The notes under the pieces: generated by a model | Databases searched by the model: none | Told to the model about the DNA's origin: nothing | What the model saw: only the letters and a program-made list of their open reading frames with translations | Source of the DNA: Eubacterium sp. | Lineage (GTDB): Bacteria; Bacillota; Clostridia; Peptostreptococcales; Anaerovoracaceae | Direction: 5' to 3' | Assembly (NCBI GenBank): GCA_021769965.1 | Contig: JAETRU010000001.1 | Span: 124,001 to 188,000, forward strand | Length of the DNA stretch: 64,000 nt | Translations under genes and position numbers: made by a program | Part shown: positions 56,559 to 64,000 of the stretch, one piece after another | Position numbering within the stretch: position 1 is the stretch's first letter | Layout of the letters: every line of letters begins with the position of its first letter

Positions 56559-57853
56559 CGAAAGCCCTTGACTATATTACCAACCCGGCAAAGACAGACG
56601 ATAAACTGTATGTGTCCTCTTTCGGCTGCGCGGTGGAAACCGCAGACATTGAGTTTGAGAAAACGCGGCTGCGGGCAATGAATAAGGGCAACAACCTTGC
56701 CCATCACCTGATACAGGCATTTGAACCGGGCGAGGTTACGCCGGAAGCAGCCCATGAGATCGGGCGGCAGCTTGCCGACAGCATCCTTGGCGGTAAATAT
56801 GAATATGTGCTGACTACCCATATTGACAAAGGCCATGTGCATAACCACCTGATTTTCTGTTCCGTGGATTTTGCCGAGCATAAGAAGTATATCTCCAATC
56901 GGAAAAGCTATGGCTTTATCCGCAGAACAAGTGACAGACTGTGCAAGGAAAACGGATTGTCCGTTGTGATCCCCGGCGCGGATCGAGGAAAGCATTATGC
57001 CGAATGGGACGCGCAGCGCAAAGGGACAAGCTACAAACAAAAGCTGAAAATCGCCATTGACCGGCTCATTCCTGTCTCCGCAGACCTTGACGATCTGCTG
57101 CGGCGGCTGGAAGCCGAGGGCTATGAGATCAGGCGCGGCAAATATATCTCATTCCGCGCACCCGGACAGGAACGCTTCACCCGCTGTAAGACGCTTGGCG
57201 AAGCCTACACAGAGGAAGCCTTAGCCGAGCGCATCAATGGCAGGGTCATTTTGAAAACCCCGAAGCCGGAGCGCACCGGCGTTTCGCTGCTCATAGATAT
57301 TGAAAACTGTATTAAGGCGCAGCAGTCGGCAGGCTATGAGCGCTGGGCAAAGATTGAAAACCTCAAACGCGCAGCCCGGACAATGGTATTTCTCGATCAG
57401 AACGGGATTGCCAGGTACACGGATTTGCAGCAGAAAATCGCAGAGCTGCAGGACGGGCAGGAACAGACCACCGTAGCCCTCAAAACGGTGGAAAGCCGCT
57501 TGTCGAATATGGCGTTGCTGATCAAGCATATTGAAACATACAGGGAGCTAAGGCCGCTGTACGATGAGTACAGGAAATCCCGCGACAAAGAAAAGTACCT
57601 GCGCGGGCATGAAAGCGAAATTATCCTATTTGAAGCAGCGGCAAATGCTCTGAAAGCGGCAGGCGTATCCGGTAAGCTCCCTGATTCCGCCAAGCTCAAA
57701 GCAGACTACCAGCGGCTTGCTGCCGAAAAGGACAGGCTGTATTCCGAATATGGTAAGCTGAAAAAACAGCTTCGGGAATACGATGCCGTCAAACAGAATG
57801 TGGACAGCATTTTGTCCCCTGTCCAGCAGCGGGAACAGGAAAAAATGTTGTAG
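56519..57853 (+). CDS. MobA/VirD2-type relaxase (444 aa)
   Basis: Nicks oriT and pilots the strand to the recipient. The catalytic Tyr lies in ALDYITNPAKT near the N terminus, and the metal-binding triad is in HIDKGHVHNHLIF (about residue 100). A central helical domain and a C-terminal coiled coil (about 265-440) follow. It is shorter than many relaxases of this class and has no fused helicase or primase. The ribosome site GGGGGTG is inside mobC. Confidence 0.95.
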   Translation: MAVTKIHPIKSTLTKALDYITNPAKTDDKLYVSSFGCAVETADIEFEKTRLRAMNKGNNLAHHLIQAFEPGEVTPEAAHEIGRQLADSILGGKYEYVLTTHIDKGHVHNHLIFCSVDFAEHKKYISNRKSYGFIRRTSDRLCKENGLSVVIPGADRGKHYAEWDAQRKGTSYKQKLKIAIDRLIPVSADLDDLLRRLEAEGYEIRRGKYISFRAPGQERFTRCKTLGEAYTEEALAERINGRVILKTPKPERTGVSLLIDIENCIKAQQSAGYERWAKIENLKRAARTMVFLDQNGIARYTDLQQKIAELQDGQEQTTVALKTVESRLSNMALLIKHIETYRELRPLYDEYRKSRDKEKYLRGHESEIILFEAAANALKAAGVSGKLPDSAKLKADYQRLAAEKDRLYSEYGKLKKQLREYDAVKQNVDSILSPVQQREQEKML

Positions 57854-57923
57854 AAGCATTGACATTCACACATATATTTATATATAATAAATGTGTAATA
57901 TTATGTCGATTGGGGGTGTGCGT

Positions 57924-58517
57924 TTGGACGCAAAAGAAACCATTAAGGCGCTTTTGGAAGCGTCTGAGGACGGAACGATTACTGCCGAACAGGTAACACA
58001 GGCAGGACTGCACCGCAGCGTATTGCAGGAGCTTGTAAAAAGCGGTGAGCTGTACCGCTTCGGACGCGGGTTGTATGTGCGCAGTGGGATATGGGAAGAT
58101 GAACTGTATCTGTTGCAGCGGAAATACGGACGCGGGATCTATTCTATGGAAACCGCTCTTTACCTGCACGGATATTCAGACCGTGCCCCAGCGCAGTACA
58201 CCATGACTTTTCCAAAGGGCTATAACACCCCGTCACTGAAACAGGAAAATGTCACGATCAAATGGGTTCAGCAGTTAAACTATCACCTCGGCATTATTGA
58301 GATCCCCTCGCCCTGCGGCAATCCTATTCGCGTATATGACCTTGAAAGAACGCTTTGCGATCTGCTGCGCGGCAGCGGCGGCGACATTCAAATCATCAAT
58401 CCAGCGATGAAGCGGTATGTAGTTTCCAAAGAACGGGACATTCACAAACTTTTGCAGTATGCACAGCAGTTAAGAGTACAGCCAAAGGTACAACGGTATC
58501 TGGAAATTCTGCTGTGA
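57924..58517 (+). CDS. AbiEi-family antitoxin-like protein (197 aa)
   Basis: An N-terminal winged helix (TITAEQVTQAGLHRSVLQEL) precedes a domain with IYSMETALYLHGYSDRAPAQ and IRVYDLERTLCDLLRG, the pattern of AbiEi antitoxins of type IV abortive-infection systems. No AbiEii nucleotidyltransferase toxin follows; the next gene encodes a membrane protein. The start is uncertain: TTG 57924 has GGGGGTG five bases upstream, while ATG codons at 57891 and 57903 lack clear sites. Confidence 0.82.
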   Translation: MDAKETIKALLEASEDGTITAEQVTQAGLHRSVLQELVKSGELYRFGRGLYVRSGIWEDELYLLQRKYGRGIYSMETALYLHGYSDRAPAQYTMTFPKGYNTPSLKQENVTIKWVQQLNYHLGIIEIPSPCGNPIRVYDLERTLCDLLRGSGGDIQIINPAMKRYVVSKERDIHKLLQYAQQLRVQPKVQRYLEILL

Positions 58518-58543
58518 TGCAATTGAAAAAAGGAGGCGTTTGT

Positions 58544-58936
58544 ATGGGTTATCTGGCAGCGCAGGGCGCAATTTTGGCAATCGGTATTGTGATCGGGTTG
58601 ATCTGCTCGGTCATCGGGCTTTTCTTCGGACATATCATTTTGTTTGACAGTATTGCCCTCGGCATTGTTGCCGGGGTGTGCTGCAACTCCTTTACGCCCA
58701 TTCACCCGGCGCTCTGCCTTGTGATCGGGATTGCGGTATTTTTGCTGCTGTTATGGCTGCAACGTACCAGTGTCGGTTTCTGGGTGATCGGCGGACTGCT
58801 CACGCTGATTTATGCGGCGGCAGCCGGGCTGCTGGCGTGTTTGCTTACAGAAAAAGATCTTGTTTGGAGCTTGGTGACTTTCGGTATCGTGTTCCTCGTG
58901 ATCGGCGGACTGCACCTTCACGCAAGGGACAACTGA
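58544..58936 (+). CDS. Small membrane protein (130 aa), function unknown
   Basis: Four or five hydrophobic helices, with a CCNSFTPIHPALCL loop in the middle. I do not recognise a family. AAGGAGG lies upstream of the ATG at 58544. It sits between the AbiEi-like gene and the nuclease gene, so it could be part of the same cargo unit. Confidence 0.7.
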   Translation: MGYLAAQGAILAIGIVIGLICSVIGLFFGHIILFDSIALGIVAGVCCNSFTPIHPALCLVIGIAVFLLLLWLQRTSVGFWVIGGLLTLIYAAAAGLLACLLTEKDLVWSLVTFGIVFLVIGGLHLHARDN

Positions 58937-58994
58937 AAATTCCAGTCGGTGACTCAATAATCTGAAAACGGGCATAATAGAAAGGATACAAACT

Positions 58995-60038
58995 ATGAAC
59001 GAGATAGCGAAGTATGGCGATATGATCAATGAAATCAAAGAGGTTTTGCAGTCTGCGCGGCAGAACGTGGCGCAGCAGGTAAACACAGAGCTTTTAACTA
59101 CTTACTGGAACATCGGGCGCATTATCGTAGAGCATGAGCAGCAAAGCAGGGAACGTGCTGAATACGGACAGCAGACGTTAAAAGAACTGTCCAGAGTGCT
59201 GACAAAAGAATTTGGCAAGGGATTTTCCCGTTCCAATCTGCAAAATATGAGGGCGTTTTACCTCACCTATCAAAAATGCCAGACACCGTCTGGCAAATTG
59301 AGCTGGTCGCACTATTGTGAGCTGCTTTCCATATCCGACGCGGATAAACGCAGCTTTTACGAAAAGGAAGCAATCAATTCCGGTTGGTCTGTCCGGGAAT
59401 TAAAGCGTCAGATGGCAACCTCCCTCTATGAAAGGCTGCTGCTTTCTGACGGAAAAACAAATAAGGAAACGGTGCTTGCCCTTGCGCAAAAGGGAATTGA
59501 AATGGCTTCTCCCGGCGACATCATCAAAGACCCCTATGTTTTTGAGTTTCTGGGCATTCCCGAAAGCAAGCCGGTTATGGAAAGCGAGCTTGAAAAAGCA
59601 CTTGTCCAGCAGATTGAAAAATTTCTTTTGGAGCTGGGGCGCGGGTTTATGTTTGTCGGCACACAGCAGAGGGTTACACTGAACAACATTCATTACTATG
59701 TGGATATGGTTTTTTACAACAAGCCTCTCCGTGCCTATGTACTGATCGAACTGAAAACGGTCAAGCTGCTGCCGGAAGCGGTCGGACAGCTCAATATGTA
59801 TCTCAATTATTATGCCGCAGAGGTCAACGATCCCGACGATAACCCACCCATTGGTATTATTCTTTGTACCGATAAGACAAATGTGGAAGCGGAATATGCT
59901 CTCGGCGGTCTTTCCAACAACATCTTTGCCTCGCGCTATACCTATGTAATCCCGAATAAGGACGAGCTGATCGCACAGGTGGAAGCGGTCTTGAGAGAAT
60001 GGCATGAGCCGGAAGCGGACGGAGACAAAGAGGATTAA
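58995..60038 (+). CDS. YhcG-type DUF1016 PD-(D/E)xK nuclease (347 aa)
   Basis: The N-terminal DUF1016 domain (LLTTYWNIGRIIVEHEQQ, FSRSNLQNMRAFYLTY) is followed by a C-terminal nuclease domain with D in YYVDMVFYNKPLRAYVLIEL and the ExK motif of that ELK strand, then AVGQLNMYLNYYA. YhcG proteins occur beside restriction systems and on mobile elements and are thought to cut DNA. Here it is mobile-element cargo and may protect the element or host. Confidence 0.92.
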   Translation: MNEIAKYGDMINEIKEVLQSARQNVAQQVNTELLTTYWNIGRIIVEHEQQSRERAEYGQQTLKELSRVLTKEFGKGFSRSNLQNMRAFYLTYQKCQTPSGKLSWSHYCELLSISDADKRSFYEKEAINSGWSVRELKRQMATSLYERLLLSDGKTNKETVLALAQKGIEMASPGDIIKDPYVFEFLGIPESKPVMESELEKALVQQIEKFLLELGRGFMFVGTQQRVTLNNIHYYVDMVFYNKPLRAYVLIELKTVKLLPEAVGQLNMYLNYYAAEVNDPDDNPPIGIILCTDKTNVEAEYALGGLSNNIFASRYTYVIPNKDELIAQVEAVLREWHEPEADGDKED

Positions 60039-60167
60039 AGTCACTGTTTAGGAGCATAAAAAGCGGCTTGCAGTAAGGCTTTCTGGCACGGAAACCAAGC
60101 TGCCCGTATGTTTTCCTTTCCACAAGAGAAAACTGTCTTTGAAACCGTGACAATTTGGCAAAAAGAA

Positions 60168-60211
60168 AACACGGGACACAGCAGCCGAAGATGGCCGCCG
60201 CGTCCCGCGTT
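60168..60211 (-). terminator. Terminator of the transfer-assisting gene cluster
   Basis: A stem of about ten pairs (AACGCGGGAC / GTCCCGTGTT) with a long loop is followed by TTTC on the minus strand, just after the stop at 60216. Confidence 0.6.
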
Positions 60212-60215
60212 GTTT

Positions 60216-60434
60216 TTATTCCGTATCGGAAAGCGTCATAGAAAACTTCGCTTCCTCAAATGCTGCATCGGTCATATTATGCAGCTTTTGGATTGTCTGC
60301 CCGGCAAGCTGGCGCATATCTGCGTCCATATCGGGCAGGGCGTCGGAAATCGCCGTCATTGTACGGCGGCGGTCATCGTGGTGATACATACAGATCAGAT
60401 TTTCTTCCTCCACGGTAAAAGAAATGCTATTCAT
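60216..60434 (-). CDS. Transposon-transfer assisting protein-like (72 aa)
   Basis: The pattern SFTVEEENLICMYHHDDRRR followed by MTAISDALPDMDADMRQLAG is that of the small TTRAP family found in clostridial conjugative elements. The role is unknown. I chose ATG 60434 because GGAGG lies seven bases upstream. It starts two bases after the stop of the next gene, so they share a transcript. Confidence 0.8.
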   Translation of the reverse strand: MNSISFTVEEENLICMYHHDDRRRTMTAISDALPDMDADMRQLAGQTIQKLHNMTDAAFEEAKFSMTLSDTE

Positions 60435-60436
60435 AT

Positions 60437-61384
60437 TCAAACCTCCAAATCCTGTTCTTTTGTCTTAGCAGCCGCCTTTTTCGGGGAGGCTGCCTTTATC
60501 TGTCCGGCTTTGAGCTGCGAGCGCACAGAGGGGCGCGGCCTGCGCAGGGGCAGATCTCGTTTTTCGTCACTGCTTATGAGAGCAAACACACCGCGCCTGT
60601 CCTTCATACCGGATAAGCACAGGGACTTATAGGGAAGCACGGCAAATAAGCGATCTTGCTCCCGGCTGGATGCGATGCGTTCAAAGTACGGTGATACCTC
60701 CACCATGAAATGTGTTCCGTTTGGGCTATTGGGCGCTTGCAACGCCTGAAATGCGGTGGAGATCCGCTGTGCTTCGATAAGCACCTTTTCATCAGACAGT
60801 TTCCCAATATGTACCTTGAAATCACCGGGCGCAAGCAGCTCTCTCTTTCGGCTCTCGTCGTGCAGCAGCTCCCGCAGAGCGTCCGGGTCATGGGGCACAG
60901 CTTCGTAGCGCAGAAACTTTCCATACTCCCGATCCGGCACGGCTTCAAATCGGTAATACTTGGGCAGCTCCCGTGATCCGTTTTCATAGATCAGGCGGTT
61001 GTTGTCTGTTCGCAGGGCTGACTGGATGACAAACTCGGCTTTTCGTGCATAGTCCAGCTCGTAAATGCTCCCCATCACTTTGCCGCGCTCCATGCCGGAC
61101 AGTACCACTGCGTAGGCAAGCACACGCTCCTTGGTCTGTTCATGGTAGAAACGAAAGGTGTTATGCTCCCGCGTTCCGCGCAGGAACACATCCCGTTCCC
61201 GCAGGCAATGTGTCCCGTTGGGGCGGCAAAACCAGAGATAGATTTTATCCTCTGTATTTTTACTTGCCGCCGCCCGGGTCAGTATCTTTTTATCAATGTC
61301 AAAATCATTTCGGAAAAAAGCTGTATTCTGCTGCATGATCTGTTGCAGCGATGCCAGCACGTCCACATTTTCAAACTTATTCAT
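60437..61384 (-). CDS. Conjugative-element protein of unknown function (315 aa)
   Basis: I do not recognise a named family. The protein is a mixed alpha/beta soluble protein with many charged residues, e.g. IYLWFCRPNGTHCLRERDVF. Its last 35 residues are basic and contain RPSVRSQLKAGQ, a motif that also ends the next protein (KPSIRAQLKADR). A shared C-terminal tag could be a docking or secretion signal. It lies between the large multidomain protein and the transfer-assisting protein. Confidence 0.7.
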   Translation of the reverse strand: MNKFENVDVLASLQQIMQQNTAFFRNDFDIDKKILTRAAASKNTEDKIYLWFCRPNGTHCLRERDVFLRGTREHNTFRFYHEQTKERVLAYAVVLSGMERGKVMGSIYELDYARKAEFVIQSALRTDNNRLIYENGSRELPKYYRFEAVPDREYGKFLRYEAVPHDPDALRELLHDESRKRELLAPGDFKVHIGKLSDEKVLIEAQRISTAFQALQAPNSPNGTHFMVEVSPYFERIASSREQDRLFAVLPYKSLCLSGMKDRRGVFALISSDEKRDLPLRRPRPSVRSQLKAGQIKAASPKKAAAKTKEQDLEV

Positions 61385-61387
61385 ATC

Positions 61388-64000
61388 TTACTCCATTTCC
61401 AGCGCCTGTCGGACACTGCGCCTTGCTTCCTGTCCTTTTTCTTTCTGCTTCGGATTTGCCGCAGCCTGTGCCCGGTCTGCTTTAAGTTGGGCACGAATTG
61501 ACGGTTTTTTCCCGTCCGCGCTGCGCTGGGGCGTCCTGCCGTCCTCGGCCTTAACCGCAGCGGCAAGGGCAGACAGGGAGATCACTTCGCCGCGCTTTGC
61601 CTTTTCTTCCAACTCGTCCACAGACGGGGTGTTGTTGATCCGCCCGTCGACCATGTTGTAATTCTGCTCGGTGGTCAGCTCTGCCGTGCGCATATAGTTT
61701 TCCGGTACCCGCTGTTCGGCAGCAATGGCATAGGCCTGTGTGCCATTGCCCATAATGAGATATTTGCCGTCCTCTGAACTGTGATGATAGCCATAGCCTG
61801 CGGCTTCCATCTGCTCGCGGGTCATGCCGGTAACATGAAAGCTACCACGGGGCGTTGTAATTCTTTCCCCGGTCATAAGTGTGTCGGGGGTAGCTGCTTC
61901 CTGCTGATACTGGGCGTTGCGCTGCAAATCAACCGGTTTGTCCCCGGTGACAGGCTGAATACAGGAAATATGCTCTGCGGCGCGGTAGGCGTTCATATTA
62001 AGCTGCCGCTGCCATGCACCTACGCTGGGTGCCCAGCGGAAGCCGTTGGCTTTCAACTCGTCCCGCGTCCCTTCGTCCGGCTTGCCGTCGAAGAAGATCT
62101 GCAGGCGGTTGTCTGCTTTGTTTGCTTCCACACGCCCACCGTCAAACTCCCATCCGGCAAACTGGGTATCCTCATGTTGCCGTACCTGTTCGATACGCGC
62201 ACGAATCCGGCGAATTTCCGCGTTATTGTTGGAGAGGACAAAGGACTGATACGGCCTGCTTTTGTCAAGGTGCCAGGACTGCGCCATGTCCGCTTTCAGC
62301 TTGTCGATCTGTTCCGGCGTTAAGTGCGGACAGCCGTCCAGCGTCTTATGCTTTCGGTAATAGGCGTTTACCGCTTTCATGGTTTCCTGCGCCTGTACCA
62401 GCTTGTCCAGTTTGGCTTCCAGCTTTGCTGCTGCCTGCGGGTCATCCATACTGATACCGCCCATGCCCGTGCTGCGGATCTTATCAAGAATACCCTGAAT
62501 ATCCTGCCATTCCTGCATATTGCGGTCACGGGCTGCGTTCTGCTTGTGTTTCTTCGCCACAGGGAAATTGCTGCCGCCAGCGATAAGGATAGACGGTACT
62601 CGGGCTTCAATGGCATAATGGTCATTCAGATTTGCTGCCAGCTTGCGGGCATAGGTGTCCAGCAGCGCGTCAATTTTCTCATGGTACATGGGATCAACGC
62701 GCTCTTTCTGCCGCTGGGCAAGCTCTGCTGCTTCATTGACCATCTGCCGGTATTCGGCGGTGGCGCTGCCCGCCGAATAATCCCGGTAGCTGTTTGCATC
62801 GTTGGCGCGTCTGGCTGCGCCCTCGTTGATCGGATAATACTTGACGGTTGCTGCTTCCGGCTGCGCCGTGGTGGATTCTTCGGGTACGGCTGCTTCCGGC
62901 TGCTCCCTCGGCTCGTAGCCGTTGGCTGCGTATTCGTGGGCGGTCATGCCTGCGGCCGCAGCCTCCTGTGCGATTTCTTCCCGCACATGGTTTTTGTAGG
63001 CTTCCATTTCTGCGGTTTCCTGTGCAAAGTCGGAAAACTGGGGCGGGTCGGGCAGATGGTAATCGCCTGCATTCAGTTTTTCCCGGCAGGTGTCCACATG
63101 GGCAAGTACGGCGGTAAAATACGCAGTCTGTTCCGGCGTCAGATTTTCGCCGTTTTCCAGCATATCCGCTGCGGTGCGTTCCTGCTCAGAGAGATTGCAA
63201 TGCAGACGCATATACGGGACAAACTCGGAGAGAATCATTTCCCGTTCTGCTTTGTCCTGCTCCCAGCTTTCAGCACCCTGATTGTGCAGTACATAGTTTT
63301 GCCAGCTTTCATCATTGGCGTAGTATTCGTGATAGGCCTCAATATGGTCGATCAGAGAGCCGTCCCCATCCCCGAAATCCTGCCGTCCCTCGTAGCTGTC
63401 GCGCTCACCGTCAAAGGTACAATCAATGCGGAACTTGGTCTTGTCATACCACCCGCCTGTATATCCGGGCTTCTCGCGCTCGGTGCGCTTTTCCTCGTTC
63501 AGCGCTTTGAAAAGGGTGTCGGCACGGGCAAGGGGCAGTTGTTCGCCCTCTTGCAGCTTGTCGCTTTCACTCCAAATGATTGTTACGACGGGCTGCACAG
63601 CCGGGTTAAGGGACGGCGGCAATTCCTTTTCCGAATCCGCAGCGGCGTTGCGCTCTGCGAGCGCTTGTTCGGCGCGTTCGCGGACGGTATCGCTGATATG
63701 CAGTGAATACAACTCAGAAACAGAAGAAAAGCCCACGTTATTGAACACATAGTCCACGTCACTTTCTTTCAATGCACCTGCGGTATAGTAATTCTCCCGT
63801 GTAGGAGCTGTGCTTACCCTGCCTGCTGCAATGTCATGGTTTAATCCGGTTTCCATGTGAGAACAGATTTTACCGTCAACTGCCAGTGTCACATAGTACC
63901 ATCCCATGTATCCGCTGATTTTATCATCTGTGCCGTCGTTGAACTCAACGCCCAGCAGGGTATACGGCTGCAAGCCCCTTTCTGCGGCAATGGCATTGTC
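61388..64000 (-). CDS. Large multidomain conjugative-element protein, 5' end outside the window
   Basis: The frame is open from the right edge and ends at 61388, giving at least 870 residues. Parts that can be seen: an N-terminal beta-rich region (LLGVEFNDGTDDKISGYMGW), a Cys/Glu-rich middle, a motif GFRWAPSVGAWQRQLNMNAY also found in large LPD/DUF-type proteins of clostridial conjugative transposons, and a basic C-terminus with KPSIRAQLKADR. Such proteins often fuse many small domains and may travel with the DNA to protect it; that is inference. It is followed by two short genes on the same strand. Confidence 0.75.
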   Translation of the reverse strand, partial: DNAIAAERGLQPYTLLGVEFNDGTDDKISGYMGWYYVTLAVDGKICSHMETGLNHDIAAGRVSTAPTRENYYTAGALKESDVDYVFNNVGFSSVSELYSLHISDTVRERAEQALAERNAAADSEKELPPSLNPAVQPVVTIIWSESDKLQEGEQLPLARADTLFKALNEEKRTEREKPGYTGGWYDKTKFRIDCTFDGERDSYEGRQDFGDGDGSLIDHIEAYHEYYANDESWQNYVLHNQGAESWEQDKAEREMILSEFVPYMRLHCNLSEQERTAADMLENGENLTPEQTAYFTAVLAHVDTCREKLNAGDYHLPDPPQFSDFAQETAEMEAYKNHVREEIAQEAAAAGMTAHEYAANGYEPREQPEAAVPEESTTAQPEAATVKYYPINEGAARRANDANSYRDYSAGSATAEYRQMVNEAAELAQRQKERVDPMYHEKIDALLDTYARKLAANLNDHYAIEARVPSILIAGGSNFPVAKKHKQNAARDRNMQEWQDIQGILDKIRSTGMGGISMDDPQAAAKLEAKLDKLVQAQETMKAVNAYYRKHKTLDGCPHLTPEQIDKLKADMAQSWHLDKSRPYQSFVLSNNNAEIRRIRARIEQVRQHEDTQFAGWEFDGGRVEANKADNRLQIFFDGKPDEGTRDELKANGFRWAPSVGAWQRQLNMNAYRAAEHISCIQPVTGDKPVDLQRNAQYQQEAATPDTLMTGERITTPRGSFHVTGMTREQMEAAGYGYHHSSEDGKYLIMGNGTQAYAIAAEQRVPENYMRTAELTTEQNYNMVDGRINNTPSVDELEEKAKRGEVISLSALAAAVKAEDGRTPQRSADGKKPSIRAQLKADRAQAAANPKQKEKGQEARRSVRQALEME

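Noticed and set aside
62324..63706. A 460-codon plus-strand frame
   Set aside because: It is antisense to the large multidomain protein; its hydrophobic and cysteine-rich content is a by-product of the opposite strand.

Overview
The window looks like a chromosome segment of an endospore-forming, low-to-mid-GC Clostridia species. It carries spo0A, spoIVB, a spoIIIE/ftsK gene, ylbJ, an alpha/beta-type SASP gene, recA behind a GAAC-N4-GTTC SOS box, and the usual Firmicutes housekeeping clusters. A gut anaerobe of the Anaerovoracaceae or a near relative would fit, but that is a guess from gene style and not a demonstrated assignment.

From 1 to about 42,050 the DNA is core chromosome, almost all on the minus strand. 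In order of increasing coordinate: a small secreted or anchored protein, a DUF896 protein, and a heterodimeric ABC exporter whose second half is broken; spo0A; a run of bofC-like, spoIVB, comEA, two radical-SAM-associated genes, an HD hydrolase, a degenerate M23 protein, obgE, rpmA and rplU; a DUF1648 / ribbon-helix-helix / SPFH membrane cluster with an operator-like palindrome over its promoter; an acyl-ACP thioesterase; a creatininase/ornithine-cyclodeaminase pair; a fused SatD-DUF3307 gene under a 21-bp inverted repeat; nitroreductase; recA-cinA-pgsA-rimO-ftsK-uppP-asd; an ATP-grasp/leucine-rich-repeat protein; dapA (plus strand); rpmF, ackA, tmcAL, ylbJ, a coiled-coil protein, coaD, rsmD; a SASP gene (plus strand); recG and an Asp23 gene. 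Two gene-free stretches (504-885 and 41,392-41,860) share a palindrome of the form GGTTTC-TATN-GAAACC.

From about 42,050 to the right edge lies an integrative mobile element. Its left end holds repeated sequence, a large serine recombinase, TnpW, and Orf8/sigma-like regulators. Its transfer module has a probable oriT, mobC, a MobA/VirD2-type relaxase, a transposon-transfer assisting protein and a very large multidomain protein that runs off the window. Defence-like cargo (AbiEi-type protein, YhcG/DUF1016 nuclease) sits behind the relaxase.

The cargo between 46,600 and 55,950 is the most interesting part. A class B sortase, a small anchored protein and a 1155-residue cell-wall-anchored repeat protein sit beside a receiver-like protein, a LuxR-type response regulator, a PAS histidine kinase and a multi-TM sensor. 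Upstream of the sensor is a 61-codon leader frame holding eleven perfect TGCT (AGCA) units. By reading frame, the present repeat number ends the leader exactly on the sensor start codon (ATGA). One more unit would fuse leader and sensor in frame, and one fewer would stop translation right after the repeat, ahead of a terminator-like hairpin. This has the layout of a three-state phase-variable switch over a surface-protein regulatory system carried on a mobile element.
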